From Alphaproteobacteria bacterium (lineage in GTDB: Bacteria > Pseudomonadota > Alphaproteobacteria > Caulobacterales > Hyphomonadaceae), in contig WGLW01000024.1 in assembly GCA_016125405.1 (NCBI GenBank), positions 1-64,000 on the forward strand: 64,000 nucleotides of DNA, read 5' to 3'. The stretch's first letter is position 1; every line of letters starts with the position of its first letter. The position numbers and the translations under genes are program-made. Positions 27,215-35,940 of this stretch are shown piece after piece. The notes beneath the pieces are model-generated. The model made no database searches. It worked only from the letters and a program-made list of their open reading frames with translations, and was not told the origin of the DNA.

Positions 27215-27946
27215 CTACAACTTCCGGATCTTGATGTTGCGATACCAGACCTGATCGCCATGGTCTTGCAGGGCGATGTGGCCGGAGCTTGCCTTACCAA
27301 ACAGCGGCATGTCCTTGAACTTCGAGCCGGCGACCATCTTGCGCCATGCATCGTCGCCATAGGGCGATTCAACAACCTTCGTTCCATTCAGCCAGTGAGT
27401 GATGTGGCCGTCCTTCACGCGGATCCGGGCCGTGTTCCACTCGCCAACCGGCCGTGCGGCTGGGATGCTCGGAGCGACCAGATCGTAAAGGGCGCCAGCC
27501 CGGTGTGAGGGCAGCTTGCCGTCCGGATGGCGCGCGTCGTCCAGCACCTGCATCTCCGGGCCCGTGTTGTATGTCTGCGGCGCTTCGAGAACGTCTTTGA
27601 CAAGGTAGATGATGCCGCTGTTTCCGGCCGGCGAGATTTTCCAGTCCACGGAAAGTTCGAAATCGCCGTACTCGTCCTTGGTAATCAGGTCGGGTCCGGT
27701 TCCGGAAACGGTGATGGCCCCATCCTCGACGCTCCAGGGTGCGCCAGCGGCGTCGGCGTGGTAAAGTCGCCATCCATCCAGTGTCTTGCCGTCAAAGAGC
27801 TCTTGCCAGCCCGCGGCCTTTTCTGCACTGGTCAGCATGTTGGGCGCCGCAGCGCTTTCTCCGGTGGTCTTTGTCTGGCAGGCGGCCAATCCAATGAGCA
27901 GGGCGGCTGCCGCCGCGAAGCGAGCGTGGGTGACGTGAGCGGGCAT
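27215..27946 (-). CDS. DUF1080 lipoprotein (3-keto-disaccharide hydrolase domain)
   Basis: 243-residue lipoprotein with signal peptide and lipobox LAAC. The rest is a concanavalin-like DUF1080 domain: WQELFDGKTLDGWRLYH, ITKDEYGDFELSVDWKI, NSGIIYLVKD, GPEMQVLDD, WNTARIRVKDGHITHWLNG, GHIALQDHGDQVWYRNI. DUF1080 members have been linked to cleavage of 3-keto-glycosides. It is the last gene of a five-gene minus operon that starts with the MFS permease and converges on the first GMC pair. It differs clearly in sequence from the second DUF1080 at 32573. Confidence 0.93.
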   Translation of the reverse strand: MPAHVTHARFAAAAALLIGLAACQTKTTGESAAAPNMLTSAEKAAGWQELFDGKTLDGWRLYHADAAGAPWSVEDGAITVSGTGPDLITKDEYGDFELSVDWKISPAGNSGIIYLVKDVLEAPQTYNTGPEMQVLDDARHPDGKLPSHRAGALYDLVAPSIPAARPVGEWNTARIRVKDGHITHWLNGTKVVESPYGDDAWRKMVAGSKFKDMPLFGKASSGHIALQDHGDQVWYRNIKIRKL

Positions 27947-27979
27947 GGGGCGTTCCCTCTTATCAGTGAAATAGCGACG

Positions 27980-29128
27980 TCATGAAATTTCAGTCCAGGC
28001 GCTGTTGTGTGCATGCGATTGGATGGCGGCCTCAATGAACTGTACGCCGCGGACGCCGTCTTCCACACCAGGCGCCAGTGCTGCAAACCCCTCCGGAGCC
28101 CTGACCTCAAGGTGTGCATGGATCAGTTCGGCTGCGTCCGAATAGATCTGGGCGAACGCCTCCAGATACCCCTCCGGATGACCAGCGGGCAGGCGGGTTG
28201 CGGCGATGGCGGCCGCGGACAGACCGGGCCCTCCGCGACGAAGAATGTGTGCAGGATGGCCCAACTTCGTGATTGTCAGTGTCTCGGGCGTCTCCTGCTC
28301 CCATTCCAGCCCGGCCCGCTCGCCGAATATGCGCAGGCGAAGTCCGTTGGCTTCGCCCGCCGCGACCTGGCTCGCCCACAGCATTCCTTTCGCGCCGTCG
28401 ACGTAACGCAACATGACATGAGCGTTGTCGTCTACCTTGCGCTCCTCCACGAATGTCGAAAGGTCGGCGGAAAGTGCGCTGGCTTTGAGCCCGGTCACGA
28501 ACTCGGCCAGATGAAAGGCGTGCGTGGCGATGTCTCCCAGAGCGCCGCCTGGCCCCGCACGCTCAGGATCGCCACGCCAGTCCGCCTGCTTGTTTTCCGG
28601 CAGGTCATTTGCCAGCCAGTCCTGTGCGTATTCCACCTGCACAACGCGAATCTTTCCGAGTTCGCCAGCTTCGATCATCGCGCGGGCCTGACGCACCATC
28701 GGATAGCCGGAGTATGTGTGCGTGACGATGAAAGGGATGCCGGCGCGCCGAACGGCTGAAGACAACGCCTTAACGTCCTTCGCCGAAATGCCCAGCGGCT
28801 TGTCGCAGATTACGGGTAAGCCAGCCGCCACGAAAACCCGAGCGACGGGTACGTGGAGATGGTTGGGGGTGACGATCGATACAGCGTCGATCCGGTCGGT
28901 TCGCTTGGCTTCCGCGGAGGCCATGTCCGCAAAATCGCCGTAGCAACGATCCTCCGCCAGTCCCAGCGAACGGCCGAATTCACGGGAATGTTTGGGATCG
29001 GACTGGAAAACTCCGGCGGTCAGTTCCCATTTGTCGTCCAGCCGCGCCGCCATTCGGTGAACGGCGCCGATGAAGGCGCCTTGTCCTCCGCCAACCATGC
29101 CGAGGCGCAGCCGTCGGCGAACGGTCAT
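27980..29128 (-). CDS. Gfo/Idh/MocA family oxidoreductase
   Basis: NAD(P)-dependent sugar dehydrogenase of the Gfo/Idh/MocA family, 382 residues. N-terminal Rossmann motif [20 protein letters not shown]; substrate-side motif [10 protein letters not shown] (the family EKP-type Lys); C-terminal alpha/beta domain with [16 protein letters not shown], where the His is a likely catalytic residue. It probably interconverts a sugar and its 3-keto form. It overlaps the upstream TIM-barrel gene by 4 bp (ATGA), so both work together. No signal peptide, hence cytoplasmic. Confidence 0.93.
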   Translation of the reverse strand: MTVRRRLRLGMVGGGQGAFIGAVHRMAARLDDKWELTAGVFQSDPKHSREFGRSLGLAEDRCYGDFADMASAEAKRTDRIDAVSIVTPNHLHVPVARVFVAAGLPVICDKPLGISAKDVKALSSAVRRAGIPFIVTHTYSGYPMVRQARAMIEAGELGKIRVVQVEYAQDWLANDLPENKQADWRGDPERAGPGGALGDIATHAFHLAEFVTGLKASALSADLSTFVEERKVDDNAHVMLRYVDGAKGMLWASQVAAGEANGLRLRIFGERAGLEWEQETPETLTITKLGHPAHILRRGGPGLSAAAIAATRLPAGHPEGYLEAFAQIYSDAAELIHAHLEVRAPEGFAALAPGVEDGVRGVQFIEAAIQSHAHNSAWTEIS

Positions 29129-30183
29129 CGGTCGAGGCCGAGCAGGCGCCGGTTGGCGGCTTCGTCAACGCCGGAAGACGCGAAGTCGTCAAAGGCGCGA
29201 TCCGTCACGCGAATGATGTTGTCGCGAATGAATGCCGCGCCTTCGCGGGCGCCGTCCTCGGGATGCTTGATGCAGCATTCCCACTCAAGGACCGCCCAGC
29301 CTGCGTAGTCATAACCCGCGAGCTTGGAGAATATGCCCTTGAAATCGACCTGGCCGTCGCCCACCGACCGAAAGCGTCCGGCCCGATCCAGCCAAGCCTG
29401 GTAACCTCCATAGACGCCTTGCCGTCCCGTTGGATTGAACTCCGCGTCCTTGACGTGAAACATCCGGATGCGCTCGTGATAGTCGTCGATGTAGGCCAGA
29501 TAATCGAGTTGCTGCAGCACGAAATGGCTGGGGTCGTACAACAAGCAGGCGCGCGGATGGTGCTCAACGCGCTCAAGAAACATTTCGTAGGTCGCCCCGT
29601 CGAACAGGTCCTCACCGGGGTGAATCTCGTAGCAAACGTCAACGCCCGCATCGTCGAACGCGTCGAGTATCGGCCGCCAGCGCTTGGCGAGTTCGTCGAA
29701 AGCCGTATCGATCAAACCCGGCGGCCGCTGTGGCCAGGGGTAAAGATATGGCCAGGCAAGCGCTCCGGAGAATGTGGCGTGCGCATTCAACCCCAAGCGA
29801 CGTGACGCCAGCGCCGCGAGTTTCAACTGGCTCACCGCCCAGGCCTGCCGCTCAGCCGGCTTGCCGCGCAGTTTCTCGGGTGCGAAACCGTCAAACATGG
29901 CGTCGTAGGCGGGATGTACAGCGACCAGCTGGCCCTGCAGGTGCGTCGACAGTTCGGTTATGACCAGCCCGGCATCAGCCAGCACGCCACGCACCTCGTC
30001 GCAATAGGTGTCACTGCTCGCGGCCTTCTCTAGATCAAAGAAGTTTGCGCCCACCGTCGGCATCTGCACGCCGACAAAACCTTTGGCCGCCGCCCAGCGG
30101 GCGATCCCCGGCAGCGTATTGAACGGCTCCTTTGGCCCCGCGAATTGCGCGAGGAATATTCCTGGACCTTTCATCGTCTTCAT
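29125..30183 (-). CDS. Sugar phosphate isomerase/epimerase family TIM barrel, cytoplasmic
   Basis: Xylose isomerase-like TIM barrel (AP endonuclease 2 family), 352 residues without signal peptide. Metal-ligand motifs are visible on successive strands: VCYEIHPGEDLFD, LLYDPSHFVLQQLD, MFHVKDAEF and AVLEWECC. Substrate could be a keto sugar; relatives act as epimerases or as C-deglycosidase subunits acting on 3-keto-glycosides. It is fused in translation to the Gfo/Idh/MocA gene by a 4 bp overlap and lies 13 bp after the Tat-exported paralogue. Confidence 0.9.
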   Translation of the reverse strand: MKTMKGPGIFLAQFAGPKEPFNTLPGIARWAAAKGFVGVQMPTVGANFFDLEKAASSDTYCDEVRGVLADAGLVITELSTHLQGQLVAVHPAYDAMFDGFAPEKLRGKPAERQAWAVSQLKLAALASRRLGLNAHATFSGALAWPYLYPWPQRPPGLIDTAFDELAKRWRPILDAFDDAGVDVCYEIHPGEDLFDGATYEMFLERVEHHPRACLLYDPSHFVLQQLDYLAYIDDYHERIRMFHVKDAEFNPTGRQGVYGGYQAWLDRAGRFRSVGDGQVDFKGIFSKLAGYDYAGWAVLEWECCIKHPEDGAREGAAFIRDNIIRVTDRAFDDFASSGVDEAANRRLLGLDR

Positions 30184-30196
30184 GGCGGCTCTTCGG

Positions 30197-31186
30197 TCAG
30201 GCTTTCAGCGTGCTGAGGAAAGCATAACATTTTTCCGCGGATTCCAGCCTGGGAAATGCAAACGGAGCTTCCTGCTCCACGAAGAATTTGCGCACGCCGG
30301 CTTTGTAGGCGGCCGGGAGAATCCTCGCCCAGTCAAGTTCGCCCGAGCCGACTTCGGTGGGGTCCATCTTGAATTCGAAATTGGGCGTCGTCGTCGCCTT
30401 CAGATCTTTCAGGTGCGCCAGGCCGAAGCGGCCGGAATGCTTCTGAAAGAGCTGGACAAGGTCTGCGCCCGCGGCGGCGACCCAGCCAATGTCCATTTCG
30501 AACGCGACGAAGCGCGGGTCCGTTTCGGCAAGCAGGATTTCGTATCCGGTGCGCCCGTTGACCGTGACGAACTCGATGTTGTGGTTGTGGTAGCCGAAGG
30601 CGATGTCATGCGTCTTCAGCTTGGCGCCGATACTGTTGAGCTGCGCAGCCTGGCGCTTCCAGTGGTCCTCCGTCATCGCCGCGGCAAGGCGGGCAAGGCC
30701 CGCTGCACCTTCAGGCGGCGGCGTAAGGGTGATATCGGTTGGCGCTGCAAGCGCCGGTGCGATGACATGTTTGGCGCCGACGGTGTGCATGTCGTCCGCC
30801 AGCTTGTTCAGATCACCCAGGAGCCCAGGCTCCTCTGTCGTGCCGACGCGAATGGGCACGTGCGCGCTGGTGCAGGACAGGCCGGCCGCGTCGAAAGAGG
30901 TCTTCAGCTGCGCCGGCGTTTTCCCGGCATAACCCGCCATCTCGACTGTCTTGTAGCCGATCTCTGCGGTCTTCTTCAGCGTTCCATCAAGGTCGGTGCG
31001 GATAAGGTCGCCAAGCGTGTAGAGCTGGATGCCGATCGGCAATCCCCGACTTGCGAAGAAGCCCTTGCCGGACGACGCCGGTCCGGCCTTCGCTTCCTGT
31101 CCCGCTGTCATGCATCCAGCGAGCGAACTAGCTGCGCCAAAAGCGCATGCGCCCCGCAGAAAACTGCGGCGAGAGGTCGGCGTCAT
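30197..31186 (-). CDS. Tat-signal TIM-barrel sugar isomerase/epimerase family protein
   Basis: Second xylose isomerase-like TIM barrel, 329 residues from ATG 31186 (AAGGAAC upstream). The N terminus has a twin-arginine motif RRSFLRG followed by a hydrophobic run and lipobox LAGC, so it should be folded in the cytoplasm, exported and possibly lipidated. Barrel motifs: IGIQLYTLGDLI, AFGYHNHNIEF, FEMDIGWVAAAGAD, LAHLKDLKA, FVEQEAPF. This puts a keto-sugar type enzyme in the periplasm next to the exported GMC dehydrogenases. It lies between the permease and the cytoplasmic TIM barrel in the same operon. Confidence 0.92.
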   Translation of the reverse strand: MTPTSRRSFLRGACAFGAASSLAGCMTAGQEAKAGPASSGKGFFASRGLPIGIQLYTLGDLIRTDLDGTLKKTAEIGYKTVEMAGYAGKTPAQLKTSFDAAGLSCTSAHVPIRVGTTEEPGLLGDLNKLADDMHTVGAKHVIAPALAAPTDITLTPPPEGAAGLARLAAAMTEDHWKRQAAQLNSIGAKLKTHDIAFGYHNHNIEFVTVNGRTGYEILLAETDPRFVAFEMDIGWVAAAGADLVQLFQKHSGRFGLAHLKDLKATTTPNFEFKMDPTEVGSGELDWARILPAAYKAGVRKFFVEQEAPFAFPRLESAEKCYAFLSTLKA

Positions 31187-31222
31187 GGCGGTTCCTTGCA
31201 AGAGGGGTTGCGGTTTTCATCA

Positions 31223-32443
31223 TTATTCGGCTGCGACTGCAACGCTGACGGGCGCCCGCTCGGCCGGCCTGAACAGCACGGCAAGCAACAGGATGGCGAA
31301 GACCGCCATGCCGGCCGGAACCAGGAACAGCGTGCGATAGTCGACGGCGTGCGTCACGGGGTTTGTCCAGCGGGCGATCAGGGCCGGAAAGAGAAAGCTG
31401 GCGCCGACATTGCCGATGCCAAGGATCAGAAGGTTGAACAGCCCCTGCGCGCTCGATCGCACGTCCTTCGGGAACGCCGCGTCAACAAAGATGTACACCG
31501 TCGCGAAGAAGAACGCATAGCAGATGCCATGCAGAAGCTGCACGGCGATGATTGTCGGAATGCTGTCGGCAAAGAACGCGAAGACAAGAAACCGCGCGCC
31601 GTGGCCGAGAATGCCGATGATCATCGTGGTCTTCCATCCGAGCCGGACAAGAACGCTGCCCAGTATGAACATCGTCACGATCTCGGCCGCCTGCCCGATG
31701 CTCAGCACAATCATCGAGAGATTTCCTGCAATGCCCACGCGGTTGGTGAGAAATGCATCGGCCATGACGAAATAGCCGTTGTGAATGACACTATCGATGA
31801 ACGTGACGAGAAAGAGCACGCCGATGGACGGAATGCCCAGCAACTTGATCGCCTCGCGCCACGCCAGCGGATCCACACCGGCCGCGTCCTTCTTCGGCGG
31901 CGTATGGGGCAGGGTCAGGCTGTAGGCGGCAAGAGCAAATGACACGATGGCGGCGACGACGAAGATCAGACGCACCTGCTCCGGTCCGGCGTGCGCGCTG
32001 AGCAGGAAGATGAAAGGCCAGCTAACGAGGATCCAGCCGACGGTGCCGCCCATCCGGATCGTTCCAAAATGCTTGGCAGGATCGCTCAAGCTGGCAAATG
32101 CAACGGCGTTGGCGACAGACATCGACGGGACGTAAACAAGGCTGAAGACGAGATAGGCCGCGAAGAAGGGCCAGAAGTCCGTCAGAAAAGCGCATGCCAG
32201 CAGCGCGATCCCGCCGATGACATTGCTGACGGCCAGGAAGCGTTCCGCCGAGAAATTGCGATCAGCGAACTGGTTGGAGAAGAAGATGCCCAGGATCGCT
32301 GCGATGCCCCAGGCGCTGCCAACCAGCGATTGCTGCCAGGGCTCGAAACCCAGCTGGCCCATGTAGGGAAAGAGCTTTGGCGCCCAGGCGCCCCAGATCG
32401 CGAGCTGGAGCATCATCATCAAGAAGAGACGAACTCGAATCAC
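31223..32443 (-). CDS. MFS permease, nucleoside:H+ symporter type
   Basis: Twelve-helix permease of the nucleoside/H+ symporter family (NupG/XapB type). Evidence: the N terminus LMMMLQLAIWGAWAPKLFPY, the loop GTIRMGGTVGWILVSWPFIF, and many hydrophobic segments over 406 residues. GTG start at 32443. First gene of the five-gene operon with two TIM barrels, Gfo/Idh/MocA and DUF1080. In this setting it probably imports a sugar or keto-sugar rather than a nucleoside; similar permeases accompany Gfo/Idh genes in other phyla. Inner membrane. Confidence 0.9.
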   Translation of the reverse strand: MIRVRLFLMMMLQLAIWGAWAPKLFPYMGQLGFEPWQQSLVGSAWGIAAILGIFFSNQFADRNFSAERFLAVSNVIGGIALLACAFLTDFWPFFAAYLVFSLVYVPSMSVANAVAFASLSDPAKHFGTIRMGGTVGWILVSWPFIFLLSAHAGPEQVRLIFVVAAIVSFALAAYSLTLPHTPPKKDAAGVDPLAWREAIKLLGIPSIGVLFLVTFIDSVIHNGYFVMADAFLTNRVGIAGNLSMIVLSIGQAAEIVTMFILGSVLVRLGWKTTMIIGILGHGARFLVFAFFADSIPTIIAVQLLHGICYAFFFATVYIFVDAAFPKDVRSSAQGLFNLLILGIGNVGASFLFPALIARWTNPVTHAVDYRTLFLVPAGMAVFAILLLAVLFRPAERAPVSVAVAAE

Positions 32444-32572
32444 TTGGCGTCCTCCCCGGGGCCAGGTTCTCTCGCCTTGGCGCCATCACTGTTCTAGGGC
32501 TGAATGTGCACCTTCTCGCGCGTCTGTCCACGGGTGGGCAGTCGGGAGCGAAGAGGATGAGGGGAGGGACGA

Positions 32573-33367
32573 TTGGAGCGGCGTGTTCGTCGAATTGCCG
32601 TCGCGATCTTGGGCGTTTTCCTCGCCGGATGCGCGACAAAAAACGGAAGCGAAGCGGGCTGGCGGCCGTTATTCGACGGCAAGACGCTGACTGGCTGGAC
32701 GCCGAAGATTCGTGGATACGCTCTCGGAGAAAACACGCTCGATACGTTCAAGGCGGAGAATGGTGTGTTGCGGGTGTCGTACGAAAAGTACGACAGGTTC
32801 GGCGAACGTTACGGCCACCTCTTTTACAAGGCGCCCTTCAAGTCGTTCCGGCTGAAACTGGAGTACCGCTTCATTGACGGGACGCCCGCCGATACGCCCG
32901 CCTGGGCGCAAGCCAACAACGGTGTGATGATCTTCGCCCAGGATCCGGCCACGATGGCTATTGGCGACAGCTTTCCTGTCTCGGTGGAGGCGCAGATCCT
33001 CGGACCCGCAGAGGGCCAGACCCGCACCAACGGAAATGTCTGTTCGCCCGGCACCAACATCGTCATGGACGGCAAGCTCGTTACCGAGCATTGCATCAAC
33101 TCCAAGGTGCCCGCCGCGCCGAACGGCAGCTGGGTGCGATTTGAAATCGATGCCGCGCCGGATGGATCCGTCACCGAAAAACAGAACGGCGTGACGACGA
33201 TAACCTGGTCAGACCCACAACTCGACCCGGAAGGGCGGATGGCCAACTCGAAGCCTCTCGTGGCGGCGGCGGGAGGTAAGTTGGCGCTTGGCGGCGGCTA
33301 TATCGCCCTGCAAAGCGAAGGCGCACCGATTGAATTTCGCAACATCGAGATCATGGAGCTTAAGTAG
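32573..33367 (+). CDS. DUF1080 lipoprotein, second copy
   Basis: 264-residue lipoprotein (lipobox LAGC) with a DUF1080 domain: WRPLFDGKTLTGWTPK, VLRVSYEKYDRFGERYGHLF, FRLKLEYRFIDGTPAD, NNGVMIFAQDP, VEAQILGPAEGQTRTNGN, GGGYIALQSEGAPIEFRNI. The start is TTG 32573 after GGAGGGACGA. It is transcribed alone, divergent from the MFS operon, and converges on the second GMC pair with 4 bp between stops. Probably a periplasmic glycoside hydrolase-like or binding protein for keto-glycosides; function not proven. Confidence 0.92.
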   Translation: MERRVRRIAVAILGVFLAGCATKNGSEAGWRPLFDGKTLTGWTPKIRGYALGENTLDTFKAENGVLRVSYEKYDRFGERYGHLFYKAPFKSFRLKLEYRFIDGTPADTPAWAQANNGVMIFAQDPATMAIGDSFPVSVEAQILGPAEGQTRTNGNVCSPGTNIVMDGKLVTEHCINSKVPAAPNGSWVRFEIDAAPDGSVTEKQNGVTTITWSDPQLDPEGRMANSKPLVAAAGGKLALGGGYIALQSEGAPIEFRNIEIMELK

Positions 33368-33371
33368 GGCG

Positions 33372-33965
33372 TCAGGTCGCCCACTCGCGCCCGACGTCCG
33401 AATAGGGAATATCAGCGCGATATTTTCCGGGAACCGCCTCGTATTTCAAAAACTTGCTGGCGCCGATTTCCGATGTGAAAAACCCCAGCGTCGTAAGCTC
33501 CTTGCACGTGCGGAAGAAGTGCCTGTCCGCCTTCGGGTTCTTTGCCATGATCAGGTTCTGGTCGTACGCTTCGCGGTCGTACTCGCGAAGCATGGCCACT
33601 TGCTGGTCGGTTGAAAGCGATGCGAACGACGCCCCATGGACCTGCTTCGCATCTCTTGCCACGCGTGCGAGCGCAGCGCGAAAGGCGTTGCGTTCTTGCT
33701 GCTGGTAGTAGTCCGCCATCATGCGATCGATAAATGCCGGAACGCCGGCATCAATCGCGCCGGGTGAATCCGTCCGCGGAATGATCTGCTCCGAGATCGC
33801 GGCCACATCGTCATATTCGGCGGGGGTGAGGAACTTGTGAGACGCCCCCGTCGCTGGCGCGGGAACGGCTGTGCACCCTTCCAGAACCCCAAGCATCGCG
33901 CTGGATGCGACCGAGCCTCCAAGCAGAAGGCCCGCACGGTGGATGAGTTCGCGTCTGTCGATCAT
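33372..33965 (-). CDS. Gluconate 2-dehydrogenase subunit 3 family protein (small subunit, pair 2)
   Basis: Small subunit for the preceding GMC dehydrogenase; ATG 33965 follows the GMC stop by one base. The N terminus MIDRRELIHRAG has a twin-arginine-like pair and a lipobox LEGC. The gluconate_2-dh3 domain follows: FLTPAEYDDVAAISEQIIP, GVPAFIDRMMADYY, and the C-terminal FFRTCKELTTLGFFTSEIG and Tyr-rich end. It is shorter (197 residues) than the first small subunit. It should help export the FAD subunit. Confidence 0.92.
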   Translation of the reverse strand: MIDRRELIHRAGLLLGGSVASSAMLGVLEGCTAVPAPATGASHKFLTPAEYDDVAAISEQIIPRTDSPGAIDAGVPAFIDRMMADYYQQQERNAFRAALARVARDAKQVHGASFASLSTDQQVAMLREYDREAYDQNLIMAKNPKADRHFFRTCKELTTLGFFTSEIGASKFLKYEAVPGKYRADIPYSDVGREWAT

Positions 33966-33966
33966 G

Positions 33967-35700
33967 TCAGATCTCCCCGCGCTTGAGCGATTCAACCGCA
34001 TGTCCGCAGGCTCGCGCCGTCAGCGCCATGTAGGTCAAAGACGGGTTTACACATGCCGCAGACGTCATGCAGGCGCCGTCAGTGACGTAGACGTTGGTGC
34101 AGGCGTGAACCTGGTTGTGTGCGTTGAGCACCGATGTTTTCGGGTCGCGCCCCATGCGCGCCGCCCCCATTTCATGAATGCCCAACCCGGGACCGTAGGG
34201 CCGGTCGTAGCCCTGGACATTCTTGAACCCAGCGGCCTCCATCATTTCCATGGCCGCCGACTGCATGTCCTTCCGCATATTCAGCTCGTTCTCCCGGATG
34301 CGGACGTCCATGGTAAGGGTTGGCAATCCGTTGATGTCCCTGACCTTGGAATTCAGGAAGATCCGGTTGTCCTCATACGGAAGCGTTTCGCCAAAGGCCG
34401 TTATGCCCATCGTCCATGGCCCCGGATCTTTGAGCGCATCCTTCATTTCAGCGCCAAAACCAATCTCGGCCACAAGGCGCTGCCAGCCTTCACGGCTGGC
34501 GCCGCCCTGATAGCCATAGCCGCGTATGAAGTCCTTTTGCTTCGTGGCGTTGTCGCCAAGGTTCCGGAAGCGCGGGATATAGATCCCGTTGGGGCGGCGC
34601 CCGGCATAGTAGCGATCCTCGTAACCGTCGACGTCGGCCTGCGCGCCGACCAGGAAATGATGATCCATGATGTTGCGGCCGACCTGGTCGCTATCGTTTC
34701 CGAAGCCCGTCGGAAAGCGATCGCTCGTCGAATGCAGCATGATCCACGCGGTATTCAGCGTTGAGGCGCAAAGGAAGATGACCTTGGCGTAGTACTCGGT
34801 TTCCTTGCCCGTTTGCGCATCGCGCACGCGCACGCCCGAGGCCTTGTTGGCTTTGGGGTCGTGGAGCACGGCGACCACGATGGAGTCCGGCTGCAGCGTC
34901 ATGTTGCCGGTGCGTTCGGCGGCGATCAGCGTTCCCCCGTTGGAGCTGAAATATCCGCCGAACGAGCAGCCGCGCATGCAGAGGTTTCGGTTCTGGCAAT
35001 TGGTGCGCCCCAACGCCTTTTGCGTATCGGTGGGCTGGGTCAGGTGTGCAGCTCGTCCGATTGTAATCCGTCGCTCGGGAAACCGGTCCTCGACCTGGGA
35101 CTTGAACGATTTCTCGACAACGTTCATTTCCATCGGCGGTTGGAAATGTCCGTCCGGAAGTTGCGGCAGGTTTTCTTTCTGGCCGCTGACGCCGATCCAT
35201 TCTTCGACATAGTCGTACCAGGGCGCGATGTCGTCATACCGGATCGGCCAGTCGACGCCGACGCCTTCGCGCGCATTGGCAGTGAAATCGAGATCGCTGT
35301 GCCGGTAGCTTTGACGACCCCAGGTCAGTGATCGTCCGCCAACCTGATAGCCGCGTATCCAGTCGTATCGGCTCACTTCCGTGTAGGGATGCTCGTCGTC
35401 TTTGACGAACCAGTGAACCCAGGCTTCGTTGACTGTGTAGTTGGTCCGGTTTTGTTTGGGGTAGTGCGCTGCGATCTCCGCCGGCGGCAGTTTCCCGCCC
35501 GGGTATTTGAAGTCCCAGGGCGCATAGCCGAACGTCTTGTAGTCCTTGATGTGTTCGACCTTGCGTCCCCGCTCCAGGACGAGCGTCTTCAGGCCCTTTT
35601 CGGAAAGCTCCTTGGCTGCCCAGCCGCCGCTGATGCCGCTGCCGACGACGATCGCGTCAAAGGTTCGTTCGCTTCGCGATCCAGCGCCCGGATTGCTCAT
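33967..35700 (-). CDS. GMC family sugar dehydrogenase, large subunit (pair 2)
   Basis: FAD-dependent GMC oxidoreductase, 577 residues, glucoside 3-dehydrogenase/gluconate dehydrogenase large-subunit type. FAD motif AIVVGSGISGGWAAKELSEK near residue 16; GGRSLTWGRQSYRHSDLDF; Cys cluster NCQNRNLCMRGCSFGGYFSS; C-terminal GIHEMGAARMG and VNPSLTYMALTARA with the active-site His and Asn. It is only distantly similar to the first GMC protein. The small subunit follows at once. The region in front is shared with the divergent PQQ dehydrogenase and holds a palindrome also found upstream of pair 1. Confidence 0.94.
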   Translation of the reverse strand: MSNPGAGSRSERTFDAIVVGSGISGGWAAKELSEKGLKTLVLERGRKVEHIKDYKTFGYAPWDFKYPGGKLPPAEIAAHYPKQNRTNYTVNEAWVHWFVKDDEHPYTEVSRYDWIRGYQVGGRSLTWGRQSYRHSDLDFTANAREGVGVDWPIRYDDIAPWYDYVEEWIGVSGQKENLPQLPDGHFQPPMEMNVVEKSFKSQVEDRFPERRITIGRAAHLTQPTDTQKALGRTNCQNRNLCMRGCSFGGYFSSNGGTLIAAERTGNMTLQPDSIVVAVLHDPKANKASGVRVRDAQTGKETEYYAKVIFLCASTLNTAWIMLHSTSDRFPTGFGNDSDQVGRNIMDHHFLVGAQADVDGYEDRYYAGRRPNGIYIPRFRNLGDNATKQKDFIRGYGYQGGASREGWQRLVAEIGFGAEMKDALKDPGPWTMGITAFGETLPYEDNRIFLNSKVRDINGLPTLTMDVRIRENELNMRKDMQSAAMEMMEAAGFKNVQGYDRPYGPGLGIHEMGAARMGRDPKTSVLNAHNQVHACTNVYVTDGACMTSAACVNPSLTYMALTARACGHAVESLKRGEI

Positions 35701-35791
35701 CGGACCTTGCCCCTCTGCAGGCTGCGCGAGCTGCGCGCGCCGAAGATTGGCGCCGAACTTTTCGATTAGCTAGACGGCCGCAACGCTGGAT

Positions 35792-35805
35792 TTGCGTTGA
35801 CGCAA
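35792..35805. promoter_or_regulatory. Palindrome between second GMC unit and PQQ dehydrogenase
   Basis: TTGCGTTGACGCAA is a perfect inverted repeat (TTGCGT / ACGCAA around TG). The flanking CAACGC at 35781-35786 repeats the arm, so several overlapping arms exist. It lies 91 bp before the GMC start and 135 bp before the PQQ gene. Twelve of fourteen positions are the same as at 24651-24664. Operator function is inferred. Confidence 0.5.
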
Positions 35806-35940
35806 CGGTCGCCGAGCCTCTTCGCACGCGATGACGTGATCGAACCCGCATTGGCGAGCTCCGATTCGCTGGGTAACGTCGCCCCACACAACACGCCGCC
35901 CGGCATTGGATCAGGGCGGCACAGGGGAGAGTCGTCCACA

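Noticed and set aside
30008-31942. Long plus-strand open frame of 644 codons over the TIM barrel and permease genes
   Set aside because: It is antisense to well-recognised genes, rich in Arg, Gly and His, and has no recognisable motif. Such frames are common in GC-rich DNA.
35797-35940. Longer start of the PQQ dehydrogenase at TTG 35797
   Set aside because: It would encode residues over the palindrome and put the signal peptide inside the protein; ATG 35941 gives a proper lipoprotein signal.
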